Source of the DNA: Macrolepiota albuminosa
Taxonomy: Eukaryota; Basidiomycota; Agaricomycetes; Agaricales; Agaricaceae
DNA length: 64,000 bases
Assembly (NCBI GenBank): GCA_027475525.1
Contig: JAMWFC010000119.1
Location: forward strand, 1-64,000
Direction: 5' to 3'
The position numbers and the translations under genes were made by a program. Position 1 is the stretch's first letter. Each line of letters begins with the position of its first letter. The notes under the pieces were generated by a model. That model was not told the DNA's origin. It made no database searches and worked only from the letters and a program-made list of their open reading frames with translations. Shown in pieces: positions 32,258 to 44,608 of this stretch.

Positions 32258-33346
32258 TCAGAGGATTTGCTCCTCAGTTTTCTTTTCTGGGGAAATAGCG
32301 TCCCCTCGTAGATGTTCTTCCGGGAGAGAAGGCGAGGTGTGCAGCTGAAACGTGGGAGTTCCATCCCTCATGAGGCGGGCAAAGGGGGCGGCCCCAATGA
32401 TCCTAATGTCGAGTGCGCTCGGGTCGATCAGGGTTGTGGAAGCATCGGCCAGAGTGGGTGTGATGCATGTCTGAGACCGGCAGGGGTAGTTCGGCCCTTT
32501 GTACTTGTTCCGAGGAATGTTTGGGGGTTGATCGGGGGCCTTGCTGTCTGAGACCGGCAGGGGTAGTTCGGCCCTTTGTACTTGTTCCGAGGAATGTTTG
32601 GGGGTTGATCGGGGGCCTTGCGGTCTCGGATGGGTGTGGGGGGCGCGTCGGTTGTCCCGGGGGTGTCGGGCGTCGGGTCGTTCCCTAGGGCCCGGAGGTG
32701 CACGGCGGTCAAGGGGTGGTCTTCGGGTCCCGGGAAGGTCATGGTGAGCATCCTCCAATCGATGTCGGGGTTCGTGTCGCAGTCTGGGGGTTGGTGGAGG
32801 CCCGTCCTTTGGGGTAGGGTCCAGAGAGTGGGGGATGTCGAAGGGGAGTTGCTGGTCGTCGGGTGTCGGGTCCTGGATCAGGCAAAGGGTGAGATGTCGC
32901 CAATCGATGCAGGGATTGGTGTCTCGGAGCCATGGGAGCCCTAGGACCAGGGGTGCGGAAGGGTGGAGTTTGGTTATCAACATCCGGAGGGTGTGAGTCT
33001 GTCCGTTGGCGAAGGTAACGGGCATACGCACAAAATGAGTGATGTCCCCCACCGTAGAGGCGTCGCCGTCGAAGAGGCAGAGCTGTACCGGGACCGGGAG
33101 TTGCTGAGCGGGTTCCGGGGCAAGGGTAGACCATGCTTCGTCGATGAAGTTGTCGGTGGCGCCACTGTCAACGAGGGTGTTGAGGGAGGTTCCGGAGGGG
33201 GTGAGGCAGGTTTTGAGGAGGAGGGAGTGCGAGGAGTGGGAGGGTAGATAGGCCGTGAGAGTGTCCTGTATGAGTGTCGTAGAGCAGAGATGTGAGACCA
33301 GGGCGGAGAAGACGTCGGTGTCGATTCCGCAATTTAGGGCGTCTTC
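32258..33346 (-). pseudogene. A2 protease region, second unit deleted
   Basis: Minus strand. Protease unit 1 is present (the DSGA region around 33150-33175, then LVLGLPWLRDTNPCIDW at ~32900-32950). The sequence then jumps from the GPPP linker directly to the DTNPDIDWRT end of unit 2, so most of unit 2 including its DSGA is deleted. A1 and A3 keep both units. A 77-bp duplication at 32468/32545 lies in the following linker. Confidence 0.75.
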
Positions 33347-33351
33347 CAGGT

Positions 33352-36198
33352 CTAAATCGCCGGGTTGTTTTCCGAATACTCATAGGTGGCGTCCTCCCCT
33401 TCGAAGGTCCAGGTGGCATGTCCCATGACCTGTCGTTTGGGGCACTCGGAGATGAAATGGTCTTTCTCACCACAGAGTATGCAGACACCCTCCCTTCTCC
33501 GTTGTTCCTGCACATCCGTCGGGACTTCGATCCAGGGTCGTCCCTTCTTTTGAAGCTGATTGGCCCGGAGGGCCTCTTCGTCCCGTTCGTCGTTGAAGTC
33601 GAAGTCTTCAGGGTCTTCCAGGGGTTTCTCGGGGCTTGGCGCGTTGCCCGGGTCATGGGCGGCCACAGCGGCGTTGAGTTGAGCCTGGGGGCGGGCGCCG
33701 CTGCCGGGGTTAGCATTGGGCGGGCTGCGACTCACCGGGGGTCAGCCGCCAGGGAACGCGGAGGGACCGGGGTTCCGACCTTGGGGGTTGGGGGCTTCGC
33801 CGGAGGGCCAAGGGGGTCCTCCTCTAGGGTTCCAGGGGGGTCAGGAATTCGAATACTCGCTGCGGTCTTCCCAGTAGTGTTGGTCGATCTGCATGACGAG
33901 GGCCTTGTATCCGTTGTAGGAGGGTTGTTTTGGAGCAAGTCAGAGGACGTCCTTAATGCATTGTGGCAGGGCACGGCGGAGGGCATACCAGAGGGCGCTG
34001 TAGTTCCAACCTGTTTCATAAGCTTTCTTCTCAAAACGTACAATAAAGGTGGTGAAATGTTCTTCCGAGCGCATCCGTAGGTTGAAGAGGTTGTCCTCGG
34101 CCTCGGCCACGGTGTCGTAGATTCCGAACCTCCCGGAGAACTCGTCGACGAAGGCCTGCCAGCGAGTGAGTGCCGGGTTGTTGGGGTCAAACTGGATGAG
34201 GGCCGTGTAGTGATCGAAGGCGATCCCCTGGAGGTACGATGCAGCAAAGGCCACCTGGGAGCTGTCAACCTGAAATGTGAGCGGCTTTGCCTGGAATGTA
34301 TTGAGACACTGAGTGAGGAAGGTACGCCATTTTCGGGGGTCCCGGCCCGTGAAAGCGTCGGGCTTTTGAATGTCCAGTCATCTTTTGCGGGCGAGGGCGT
34401 CGCGAGCGTCGTCCGGTCCTGCAGCATTGTGGGGAGGGGGGCCAGCATTGTAATAGTAGTAGTAGTGATTACCCCCCCCTCCTTGAGGAGGAAAAGCACC
34501 AAGTTGTGGGGAGGGGGGCCAGCATTGTAATAGTAGTAGTAGTGATTACCCCCCCCTCCTTGAGGAGGAAAAGCACCAAGAGCAGGACCCCACCTGCCTG
34601 GAGGGCCTCCTTCGGGTGGCTCACCTGGGGGTTCACGCCTGGGGGGTTCGTTCCTGCCAGGGGGAGGCCCGGGTCTCCACGCAGGGGGTGGCGGAGGTGG
34701 GGGCCCTGGGGGTCGTCCTCGAGGTTCGGCTGGGGGTGGCGGAGGCAGTCGGGGAGGGTTCGGCGGTGTCAGGTTGGGCGGAGGGGGGTCGGGTGCTGGG
34801 TTGGGTGCCGGGTTGTGCGGGGGACGTTCAACTCGGAAGGGTCGTGCTTGCATCGGAGGCCGTGGGGGGTTCCGCAGATCGAAGTGGGGTGGGGGGTCGC
34901 AGCGGAAGTTGCGTTCCAGAGGGGCCGGGGCTGATGCAGGGGGCGGTACCGGAACGGGCGTGGGCGTGGGATGTGGTTTGTTGTTGCCACATGTGAGCTC
35001 GTTGATGTAGCACAGCGTGTCATCCGTGCTAGGGGTGTCCACGCAGGGTCTACCGGGGTTCACTGGGGCCAGGGGTTGGGCGTTGTCCATTTGCGGGAGT
35101 GGTTCCAGGGGTCTCTGGGGCTGTCCCCAGGTCTCGAAGGTACTAGGAACGGAGTTAGCCCTGCGGCAAGTTGACAAGCCTACTGTGCGGGCAGCAGGTT
35201 GATCAAAGAGGCCTCCAGTTGGGTTGAGGGACCGCAATATGGCCAAGGCGTTTTGTCGCTCTTCCCGTTGTCGTTGTTCCAGAGTGGAGTCCGCAGAGGC
35301 TGTTGGGGCTGCTGGGGCCAGCTCCGGAGGTTCCTGTTGAATGTGAATCGAGCGACCTGGGTCCGCAGGGTCGTTGAGGGGTCAGGGGGATGGAGACATG
35401 TGGACTTCATCGAGCAGTTGCTGTAATTCTTCGCGGAGGATTGTGTTGCGCCTGTACTTTACCATAGTCTGCTCCGGGAGTTCCCCTCTCGTGAGGCGTT
35501 CCCCAAATTCGACCAAGCAATGGGCCCAGTCCTCTGGTGTGCCTGTGAAGTTGTCGTGTCCGAATTCTGTGAGTAGCGCCCTTGCCCGTTGCGCGAAGTC
35601 CTCCGGCAAGATCCTAAGCGAGTGGAGCACTTCGTTGCATTGCCATTTGTAGTCCTTGAGGCGTCGTCGTCCCATTGGCGAGGGGGGAGTCCAAGCGGGT
35701 GGAGCGGCGGTTGGGTAGTGTCAAGGGGGGTAGTCGTAATTGAGGGGTACCCAGGGTTGGGGGCGGGGCGCTGATAACCGCAGTAGGGGGTGGGTGCGAA
35801 GGGGCCCTTGCTGGGAGGTACCGGGTGAGGTCCACTGGGGACTGGTGGTGTCTCCGGTAGACCCCCGGGGATGCTCTGGTACGAGGGGACCTCCACGGGT
35901 CGTGCCATGGCTAAGTTGGGCGGAGGGGCCCAGCTGGCTGAGGGGGGATGCTCTGGTACGAGGGGACCTCCACGGGTCGTGCCATGGCTAAGTTGGGCGG
36001 AGGGGCCCAGCTGGCAGAGGGCCCCAGATCATAGAGGGACGGGTCGGAGGCCCAGTGGTGATGGAGATACTGAGGTTTGTACGGGAGGGGTGGGTAGATG
36101 GGGCGGGGGGTTTGCACAGAATAGTGATCGGAGACCGGACGTCCGTAGGGGTCGGTCTGGTAGCCCGTGGGGTAGTAAGTATGAGTATACGTAGCCAT
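33352..36198 (-). pseudogene. A2 gag (broken)
   Basis: Starts MATYTHTYYP at 36198 on the minus strand, 21 bases after the primer-binding site. It has the same plan as A1 gag: Pro/Tyr-rich start, helical block at 35382-35675, Pro-rich linker, gag core at 33940-34254, CCHC knuckle (CILCGEKDHFISEC) at ~33470. 77-bp duplications at 34427/34504 and 35867/35944 shift the frame. Confidence 0.8.
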
Positions 36199-36231
36199 CA
36201 AGAACGGTGTAAGGAGGGAGTCTTGATATTA

Positions 36232-37050
36232 TATCAGGTTCCGCTGAGTCAGGGGCCTTCTGGGAAAGCGATCGCCCTTACAATGCGGACTTGACCCACG
36301 GATACTCGGGTGTCTGGAACTCCGGGGCTAGGACTCCGGGGTTCAAGACGTGGACAGGGAAATCCCAGGAGGGGGGACTTAGTCCGGGGTTTTGGGTGGT
36401 GGGAAACTGGGGAGTTCAGGCAGGGGTCGAGTCGTGAACTGGAGGTTCTAAGACGAGACCAAGTTAGTAAATTAGAGTCGCGAAGTGCGTACCAGTCTTA
36501 GAGCACGCGATTATCCAGGAGGTTCTAAGACGAGACCAAGTTAGTAAATTAGAGTCGCGAAGTGCGTACCAGTCTTAGAGCACGCGATTATCCAAGCGTG
36601 CTAGTCAAGCGTGCCAGTCAATGCGTACCAGTCAAATAGAGGGCACGCAACAATCCAAGTAAAGCAATGTATGTAATATCAAGACTGGTGAATACAACAG
36701 GGAACTATGCTATAAGTACTACGGGGCCGGGTCTCGGGGTTCCGGGATGTCTGGGATGGGTTCCGGGGGTTATTGAGTAGCGGCAGGGGCTGCATACCGG
36801 GATCGCGCGTGTGGGGCGCGCGATCAATTGGCGCGGATGGAGCCGTGATGCGTGATGCATGATGGCCGGCACGAGTCGCGTGATCTGATCGTTGATCGGG
36901 GCTGGTGACGGCTGATGGCGGTCCTTGATGCGCGTGATGGCGGTGTCGGCGGTCGTGATGGCGGGGCGTGTCCTGTGGGGTCGGAGGGAGGGTCCCGGAG
37001 GGTGTTCTGGGGGTGTCCCGGGGTGGGCCCGGAGGGGAGGGGTCGTGACA
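36232..37050 (-). repeat. 5' LTR of A2
   Basis: About 819 bp with a 77-bp duplication (36441/36518). The inner end reads TATCAGG instead of TGTCAGG (one substitution). It is followed inward by the PBS (36219-36231). The LTR copy of the complementary 13-mer is at 36674-36686. Confidence 0.85.
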
Positions 37051-39779
37051 GCCTCCGCCGCCGGAGCCCCAGTCCTATTCGCCAAGAAGAAGGACGGTTC
37101 ACTCCGACTCTGCGTTGACTACCGGGGACTCAATAAGATCACCAAGAAGAACCGCTACCTGCTCCCGCTCATTGGCGATCTGGTCGATCAACTCCGCAGT
37201 GCCAAGGTCTACACGAAAATTGACCTCCGCTCCGGTTACAACAACGTCCGCATCGCCCCGGGGCACGAGTGGAAAACCGCATTCCACACGCGGTATGGTC
37301 TGTTTGAGTACCTTGGAATGACTAACTCCCCCACCACGTTCCAATACTTCATGAACGACATTTTCCACGACATGAGCGACGTCTTTGTGATCGTCTACCT
37401 GGACAACATCCTCATTTATTCCGACTCACCGGAGGACCACCAGAAGCATGTCCGGCAAGTCCTCAAACACCTCTGGGAGCACAACCTCCACACCAAGCCC
37501 GAGAAGTGTTTATTCCATACGGAAGAGGTTGAGTATCTTGGCGTCATCGTATCCCCAAACGGCGTTCGCATGGACCCCCACAAGGTCGAGGCCATTGTCA
37601 ACTGGCCGCAGCCCCGGAACATCAAGGAAGTACAATCTTTCTTGGGTTTCGCTAACTTCTACCGGAGGTTCATAGATAACTACTCCAGTATCACAAAACC
37701 CCTCAACCGGCTCACATGCAAGGACGTCGCCTGGAACTGGGATAGTAAGTGCCAGAGTGTTTTTAACCTGCTCAAGGAGGCTTTCACGGCCACCCCCGTA
37801 CTCCGGCACTACGACCCGGCCCTCCCGATTATCCTGGAATGCAACGCCTCTGACTACGCCATCGCCGGGATTCTCTCGCAGATGGAACCTGACGGCGGGG
37901 AGCCCCGGCCAGTTGCCTTCTACACCCGGTCCATGATCGACGCCGAGCTCAACTACAACATCTACGACAAGGAGCTCCTCGCCATTGTCGAAGCCTTCAA
38001 ACAATGGCGAGCCTACCTCAAGGGAGCCCGGCACCGGATTCAGGTCTACTTGGATCACCACAACCTGCAGTACTTCACCATGACCAAGCAACTTAGTCAA
38101 TGGCAGGCCCGATGGTCCGAGATCCTCTCGGAATCCAACTTCACAATCCAGTACTGCCCGGGACGACTCGGAGCTAAACCTGATGCCCTCACCCGTCGAC
38201 CAGACGTCTACCCCAAGAAGTCGTTTGAGGTGGAACGCAATGCGTTCAATCATCGTGTGGTGATCCCCCCCGAACATTTGAATGCTGTACTGATCTTAAA
38301 CAATGAAGGGACCCTGAGCCAGATCCGCCGTGCCCCCCAAGACAAGTATTTCACCGACCATGACCCCTGCAACCCCCCCCGACGGAACTGACCGGGACCC
38401 CGCCTTTTTCTTGTCCCCCGACGAGAAACTCCTCCTCCGGGACGGCCGCATCTACATCCTGGATCATGCCTGACTCCGCTACAATGTCCTCTGTCAACAC
38501 CACGACCACAAGCTCCGGGGACACCCTGGTATACATATGACTCTCCAGCTTATCTCCCAGACTTACTTTTGGCCAGGGTTGAAGAAGGACGTAACCTGTT
38601 ACATTCGATCGTGTGAACCCTGCCTCCGGGCCAAGGTCCCCTGACACCAACCCTACGGACTTCTGAAACCCCTGCCAGTTGGGCAACGCCCCTGGTCCTC
38701 CATATCCCTGGACCACATCGTCGAACTCCCGGAATCTGAAGGGTTCAATGCCATTCTCGTTGTTGTGTGTAGGCTAACCAAACAGGGCATCTTCCTACCC
38801 TGCCACACCACGGATACCACCCTGGACTTTGCACGGCTGTTCCTCGAGCACGTCTTCACCAAACACGGACTCCCGGACGACATTGTCTCCGACCGTGGCC
38901 CACTCTTCGTATCCAAGTTTTGGACTTCCCTGTGTAAGGCACTTGAAGTAAAGACTAACCTCTCTACCGCCTACCACCCCAAAACCGACGGCCAAACCGA
39001 AAGGGTCAACCAGTCCCTCGAGCAGTACCTCCGGCTGTACGTCAACTACTTGCAGGACGACTGGCGCGCCGAGCTCCCCCTGGCCGAGTTCACCTACAAC
39101 AACACGCCACACTCTGCCACCGGGGTATCACCCTTCTTTGCCAACAAGGGATACCACCCTCGACTGTCGCTCTCGCTCCAGGACATCCCATCGCACGCCG
39201 CCCATGAAGTTGCCTGGGATCTCCAGTCCCTTCACAAGTTCCTCCGGGAGAAGATAGACACCGCGAACCAGGCCTATGCAAAACACGCCGACCGGAAACG
39301 GGAAGACACCCCCGACTGGGCCCCCAGGACAAAGGTATGGTTAGATCGATGCCACCTCTGCACCCGCCGGCCCTCCACAAAACTCGATCACAAGTGCCTC
39401 GGCCCATTTAAAATATTGAAGAAGGTCTCATCTCATACCTACAAGATCGAGCTTCCCCTGGGACTAAAAGGTCTGCACCCGGTGTTCCACGTCCGCCTAC
39501 TGGAACGGCACCCCCTGGATCCCTTCCCCGAACGACGCCCTGAGCCCCCTCCCCCGGTCAAGGTCGAGGACGAGTACCACTATGAGGTTGAAGACATCCT
39601 CGACTCCCGGAACATTTGTGGATGACCCCACTTCCTTGTACGGTGGAAGGGATACGGCCCAGAAGACGACACCTGGGAACCGCGTCGAAACCTCGAAGGC
39701 GCCCTCAGCAAACTCCGGGACTTCCAACAACAGCACCCAGGAGATGACCTTCCCGGGCACAGGACTCACAGACAGCAGT
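37051..39779 (+). pseudogene. A1 pol, 3' part: RT, RNase H, integrase, chromodomain
   Basis: Resumes A1 pol after the A2 insertion. [35 protein letters not shown]; four residues (VMPF) are missing before GMTNSP, and the active site reads YLDN. RNase [15 protein letters not shown], where the first catalytic Asp is Asn. Stops break the frame at ~38391, 38473 and 38643. Integrase: the H2C2 region is split, the core has [12 protein letters not shown] and the Glu in QTERVNQ is retained. The chromodomain is at 39560-39730 with a TGA where A3 has CGA. Both RT and RNase H catalytic changes are G-to-A at CpG. Confidence 0.85.
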
Positions 39780-40069
39780 AGTGGGCGTAACCCCCGCCTC
39801 TAGGCTTGGTAGGGATTCAACTCCCATGTATACTTTCTGCTTTCCCTTTCTAGATCTTACTCTCTTTTAGTACTTTTTCATAGTAGTGTCCCAGAACCTG
39901 GGCAAGGTGCTCTTTTCAGCCTTCTTTTGCCCCTTACACCACCCTTTGCTCCAGGAGACCAAGTATATACATTTTACTATAAGTACAATATTTTACAAAC
40001 CCACAGACAAGCAAAAATGAGAACGAACAAAAACTACTGGCCCTCGCTCCCTCCCTCCCCGGGCCAGCC

Positions 40070-41723
40070 TCAAAACCCCTCCCCCATCCCCTCCGGACCG
40101 TGCTCCTGCAATACTTCCTCGGCCAACTGCTCCCAGGACAGGAGAGACTCACACTCGTCCAGAACTCTCTTGAACCAGGAGCTGGGGGCGGGCACATTCC
40201 TCTGCCGGTGTGCCGACACCACCCGCCCCAGCAGGTCGAGGCCCCGCTCTACCCCAGGAGTCGTCACCTCAGGACGCTGCCCCTCCTGCAGCGCCGCGAG
40301 TGCCGCGGCCGCCCCGTCCAAGAGCAAGCGGTGCTCCTGGGCCCAGCCTGGGAATGTCAAGGAGAAATCGAGCCCGAGGAGAAGGAGACTCACTTAATGA
40401 GGCCATACAGGCCACCACTATGTCCTGGCGCAGAGCCTCCACCAAACTCTCACCCCCCGGAAGTCCCACTCCCTGACCAAGCCTCGCCCTCAGGGCCTCC
40501 AGCTCAGCCTCCGCTTCCCCCTGGGCGACCCTGGCCTCCTCCAGGTCCCAGATCATCACCTCCTGACCCTCCTTCAGACCCTGCCCGGCCGCTGCCTCCT
40601 CTCTCGCCCCCTCCCCGTGGCCCCCCTGCTCCCGCTCCTGCAGAGCCCCGACTTCATCAGCTTGGAGTCCCCCGGACAGGGGGGAGAATGTTGCTGGGGA
40701 TAGGCGTGGGGGGGAGACCGGAGATGGGGTCTCCAGGGGCAAGCACGCCCTCTTGGAGGGCCCCGGGGAAGGGCTAGGCAATGCCTGCCGTTTTCCCTTG
40801 TCTGGGCACCCCTCAAGTTGCTCCTGCCCTGGGGCGCCAGACCGGGTCACCCGGCGTGTGATCAAGACCACGGGCCGGCCCTGGCCACCCACCTGGACAA
40901 ACCCCCGTCCTCCCACCCCACCCCCAGGGGCCTCCTCCGGCGCCTCCTCCTGAACCGCCGCCACCCCTGCGACCCAATCCCTCTCCTCCACCCCCATCCT
41001 CCGGGTGATCCCTCCCAATGGCCAACCCTGCTCCTGCAAAATGCAATATGCCCTCCAGAGGGCCGAAACGGAACATCACTCGTGATTGAGGCAACAGGCC
41101 TCGCACATGGAAGTGTCGTGCCGGGACGAGGCAGACAGGACCTCAAACGAGCACATCACCAAGCAACGCGTGCAGTGAAGACACTAGGAAGGATTAGCCG
41201 CAGGACCAGAGGTACAAAGCTACTTACTGGCCCGTTGCTGATACACCAGGCATGGGGAGGCAGGCCCCGGGGCCTCACCAGCACCCCCTCGAAGGCCTCC
41301 TGCGTCACGCTGGGCCTCTGGGACCTCGGAAATGGCCCCCACCGCCATCCCAGAGCGACGGAAACGAGGGGCGACCAGTCTAGGGCGAGGAGGGGGAGGG
41401 AGACGGGGGGGACGCACAGTCATCCGCATGAAAGTGGGCACGGGATGACTGGCACCTGACCCCGAAGGACCCCCGGGACCTGCACCAGGGACAGGCTCCG
41501 GGAGCCGGCTGGGACCCGCCTCCGGGGCAGTAATGATGTGTTGTTCTGAAAAGGGAAGGTCAGTAACGACAAGCAGGTGGCATGGGAAGCACTCACGTTG
41601 TTGCGCAAGAGCCACCACGCGCTCCTGGTCCAGGCAGGCTCGGTACCGCACGTCCCAGGCCTCTCAGGCCATGAGGGGCGCAACCTCGTTAGTTTGGGGG
41701 GGCGTCAGGGAATGTGTCGGCAT
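40070..41723 (-). CDS. Antisense spliced gene of A1: C-x2-C-x6-C double-cluster protein
   Basis: Minus strand inside the plus-strand element A1, between its chromodomain and 3' LTR. ATG at 41723. Intron 1 is 41546-41596 (51 nt, CTGAC branch), intron 2 is 41184-41227 (44 nt, CTAAT branch) and intron 3 is 40349-40394 (46 nt). Intron 2 ends just before CLHCTRCLVMC. A 15-residue linker and CEACCLNHE-stop-C follow (CGA to TGA). Next come LQEQGWPLGG, VVLITRRVTR, a Glu-rich coiled coil, and an exon 4 domain WAQEHRLLLDGAAAALAAL ending at 40070. It is colinear with the A2 gene, so the gene belongs to the family and not to the insertion site. A TGA after PLMA occurs in both copies. Product function is unknown. 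Confidence 0.6.
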
Positions 41724-41873
41724 ACGAGAATGGTTGAACTTGACGGTAAAATTTTTTTTTGGTACGTGGCGAGTCAGGTGCCGGATCCCACGGTTGGACC
41801 CCGGTCCGAACCACCAGGTCCAAACCACCAGCTACGCGTGCCTTGGAGGGTCTTGGCGCTGAGGGGGGGGTGA

Positions 41874-42338
41874 TGTCACAACCCCTCCTCTCTCCGAGAC
41901 TCGGTCCCATAGTACTTATAGCGTAGTTCCCTGTTGTATTCGTTAGTCTTGATATTACACTGCTTACACTGTTTTCATTTGGTTACTTGAATTGTTGCAT
42001 GCCCTCTATTTGACTAGTACGCATTGACTGGCACGCTTGACTGGCATGCTTGGATAATCGCGTGCTCTAAGACTGGTACGCACTTCGCGACTTTAATTTA
42101 CTAACTTGGTCTCGTCTTAGAACCTCCGGTTCACGACTCGACCCCCACCCGAACTCCCCAGTTACCCACCACCCAAAACCCCCGGACTAAGTCCCCTCTC
42201 CCGGGATTTCCCTGTCCACGTCTTGAACCCCGGAGTCCTAGCCCCGGAGTTCCAGACACCCGAGTATCCGTGGGTCAAGTCCGCATTGTAAGGGCGATTG
42301 CTTTCCCGGAAAGCCCCCGACTCAGCGGAACCTGACAG
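41874..42338 (+). repeat. 3' LTR of A1 (internally deleted)
   Basis: 465 bp. It starts TGTCACAACCCCTCCTC, then jumps to the promoter part (TACTTATAGCG, AGTCTTGATATTA) and runs to CCTGACA. The first ~350 bases are mostly deleted. GTCAT follows as the target duplication. Confidence 0.85.
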
Positions 42339-42343
42339 TCATC

Positions 42344-43931
42344 CAGGAACTATTCCTGGTCATCACCAGTCCCAAAGTTGTAAGATTCCAGCATTGCATG
42401 ATTAGGGAACAGCACATCACTATTGGCCAGATATGGTTGCAACAGTGACACATGAAACTTGGGCACTACTCTGCACACCTGCAGCACACAGGGCAGTTCC
42501 AACATGTAATTAGACATGCTAGGTTCAGCTTTGAGGACCTTATATAGTCCAATCCACTTGAGACACAACTTGCTTGCTCTGTTTTTTGGTAGGTTCAAGT
42601 TTTTTGTTGAAAGATAAACTAAGCTTCCTTTTTCGATGTCCAGTTCATCATGCCTGCAATTATTTGCATGTTTTGTTGCCACACATACAATTCTATAATC
42701 ACATCATGGACATCCGCTAAGTTTTTAGTGCATTGCATGCAAACTGTTTCACTCCAACATAAATAACTTTTGTCAGTGCAAAGTTTGCAAATCATGGATG
42801 GCATATAGCTATTATTGAGCTCAAAGGGTAAGTATCCTGTGGTTTCTGATATGCTTGCATTTATCATGAATTCAATGAGTGGACATCTATCAACCCAGTC
42901 CTTCTGGTCAGGATGCACAAAGGCTCAGAGTATCTGCACACTATTTCTATTCATGTGTTCTGTCTGTCTATCTGTTTGCAGATGAAAAGATGTCAACATG
43001 AGCAGTTTTGCTCCAAGCAGATTGTGTTCCTTCTACTATTTGGAAGTAAACTTGGCATCTTGATTGCTGACAATTGAGCTGGACAATCTATGGAGGTGTA
43101 CTATCTCCTTGAGATAGATCCATGACAAGTCTGAAGCAGTCATAGTTGTCCTCACAGGGATGAGGTGGACCAGACTGGTCATTCAACAAATCACTACCTA
43201 CAGGTAGTTAAAACTCTTTGACTCAGGGAATGGACTGATAAAGTCCATCCTGATTGAGTCCCATCATTTGACTAGAATTGGAAGTGAGTGCAGCTTCTCT
43301 GGTGGCTTCAGGGTCGAGACTTTCAACTGTTGACATAGCTTGCATATTGAGCAGAATTGACTCATTTTCTTGGCCATTTGTGGCCACCAGTACCAGTGAC
43401 GCACATAATCCAATGTTTTTTGAGTTCTGAAGTGGCCTACTACTTTGTGGGCCTGGTTCAGGATAGTCATGATCAACAACCACTTCCAGGTAATGCAGAT
43501 AACTTTGGACCCAGTAGGTCTCATAAGATAAATGAGCTGCTATTCCACCATAAAGCATGGATATGCCTGTATATGGTTCATAATCTCTAGAAAGAGAGCA
43601 TCATTTTTGTATCTTTGCTGGATATATGCGTGAAACTGTGTATTGTCCCTATTGATTGAGGCAGGATGACAATCATGTGATTTCAATGCATGTTGCAGCA
43701 TCATCTCATTACTGCTAGAAGGCACTTCCAGCCTAGTTGCTTTTGGTGACTGGGTAACCTCATGGTCCACCAGTATCTGAGCCTTGATATCTCAAGTTTC
43801 TTGTTGTTCTTGCAGTGTAGTACTTGGTTGCAAGTAGTACTGATAGTTCTAGGGCTTTCTTGAAGTCTTAGAAAGTGACATTTAATCCACACTGGTGCTT
43901 GATGATAAGGTTGATATATTGGGTGCTTCAC
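42344..43931 (-). pseudogene. Integrase of element C (broken)
   Basis: Minus strand, several frames. The H2C2 zinc-binding part is at 43264-43524 (AHKVVGHFRTQKT, YWWPQM, CSICKLCQQLK). The end of the catalytic core is at 42619-42918 (PLIEFMINASISETTGYLPFELN). The C-terminal GPF-like barrel is at 42350-42682 (GSLVYLSTKNL, FHVSLLQPYL), ending GTGDDQE beside the A1 insertion. This belongs to the same family as the chromodomain at 20137-20307. It inserts element cDNA in the active state. Many stops and shifts. Confidence 0.75.
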
Positions 43932-44608
43932 AGAATGTCAAATACCCTGCAAGGCAGAAGAAGGTTCTCAATAAACTCCAGCCTAAGTAGTTCACTCCCT
44001 GGGAACCACCAAGCCTTTATCTACCAATAGACTTCCAATAAAAGGTGTTCAATAAACTCTAGCCTGGGAACCACTGAACCTTTGCCTATCAACTGCCTGT
44101 CTATTCTCTACTAAACTTGGGCTATTTATACTGTTTTTCTGGTGCACAGACCACTATCTACACCTGACTCTTTGTTGTCAACTCCCCAGCCTCCAGAACA
44201 TATTTGATAGTCCAATTTCCCTTTTGGGAGGCATGTTTTGGTGCCACCAGTTCCACCATTCAACTTCTTGTTCCACCATTCCTCCAGATGTCTCTGATTG
44301 CCACTTCCCCATTTGCTTTAGCTCCATTTAGCACAATCCCATTCATAGATCCTTCTTTCTCCTTTTAGTGCTTCCCTGCATTCCATGCTTTTTTTGACAT
44401 CCCTCCATGCTTCCTTTCCTTTCCCCTTTCAGTCATGTCAAATCAGGCATTGTCAGATCTGATCTTGATCTAGATCATCACAAATTAATCCTATTTTGTC
44501 ACTTCTGCCAGCTCCCATGCTTCCCCTCCCCATTACAGTGGTTGGACTATTGTTGAGTGGATAGCTTGAGCTGATCCCTGCCCTTTGTTCTGTACTGTCT
44601 GTGTAAAC
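43932..44608. other. No supportable gene
   Basis: An AT-rich stretch between the integrase of element C and the Tc1 transposon. It has two near repeats of AATAAACTCYAGCCT (around 43970 and 44045) but no ORF with a recognisable domain. It may be a remnant LTR. Confidence 0.35.

Larger units (their letters stand above)
25530..37050 (-). mobile_element. Chromovirus A2, nested in the RT of A1
   Basis: An 11.5-kb minus-strand copy: 5' LTR 36232-37050, gag, a single protease, RT, RNase H, integrase, chromodomain, antisense gene on the plus strand, 3' LTR 25530-27026. Flanking duplications ACCTC (25525-25529) and GCCTC (37051-37055) differ at one base. The uninterrupted site is visible in A3 near 58137. 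It is younger than A1, which it interrupts. One 751-bp solo LTR sits inside its 3' LTR. Confidence 0.85.
20313..42338 (+). mobile_element. Chromovirus A1 (Ty3/Gypsy), with nested A2
   Basis: A complete LTR element bounded by 5-bp target duplications GTCAT (20308-20312 and 42339-42343). It contains a 5' LTR, gag, tandem protease domains, RT, RNase H, integrase, chromodomain, a gene on the opposite strand and a 3'-LTR with an internal deletion. Its RT is split by a second copy (A2) at 25530-37050. Its RT active site is changed (YLDN instead of YLDD) and it has many CGA-to-TGA stops, so it cannot move by itself. Confidence 0.85.

Noticed and set aside
37510..38277. 255-codon minus-strand frame opposite A1 RT/RNase H
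   Set aside because: Complement of a well-conserved RT domain; open because of codon bias. No conserved motif of its own.
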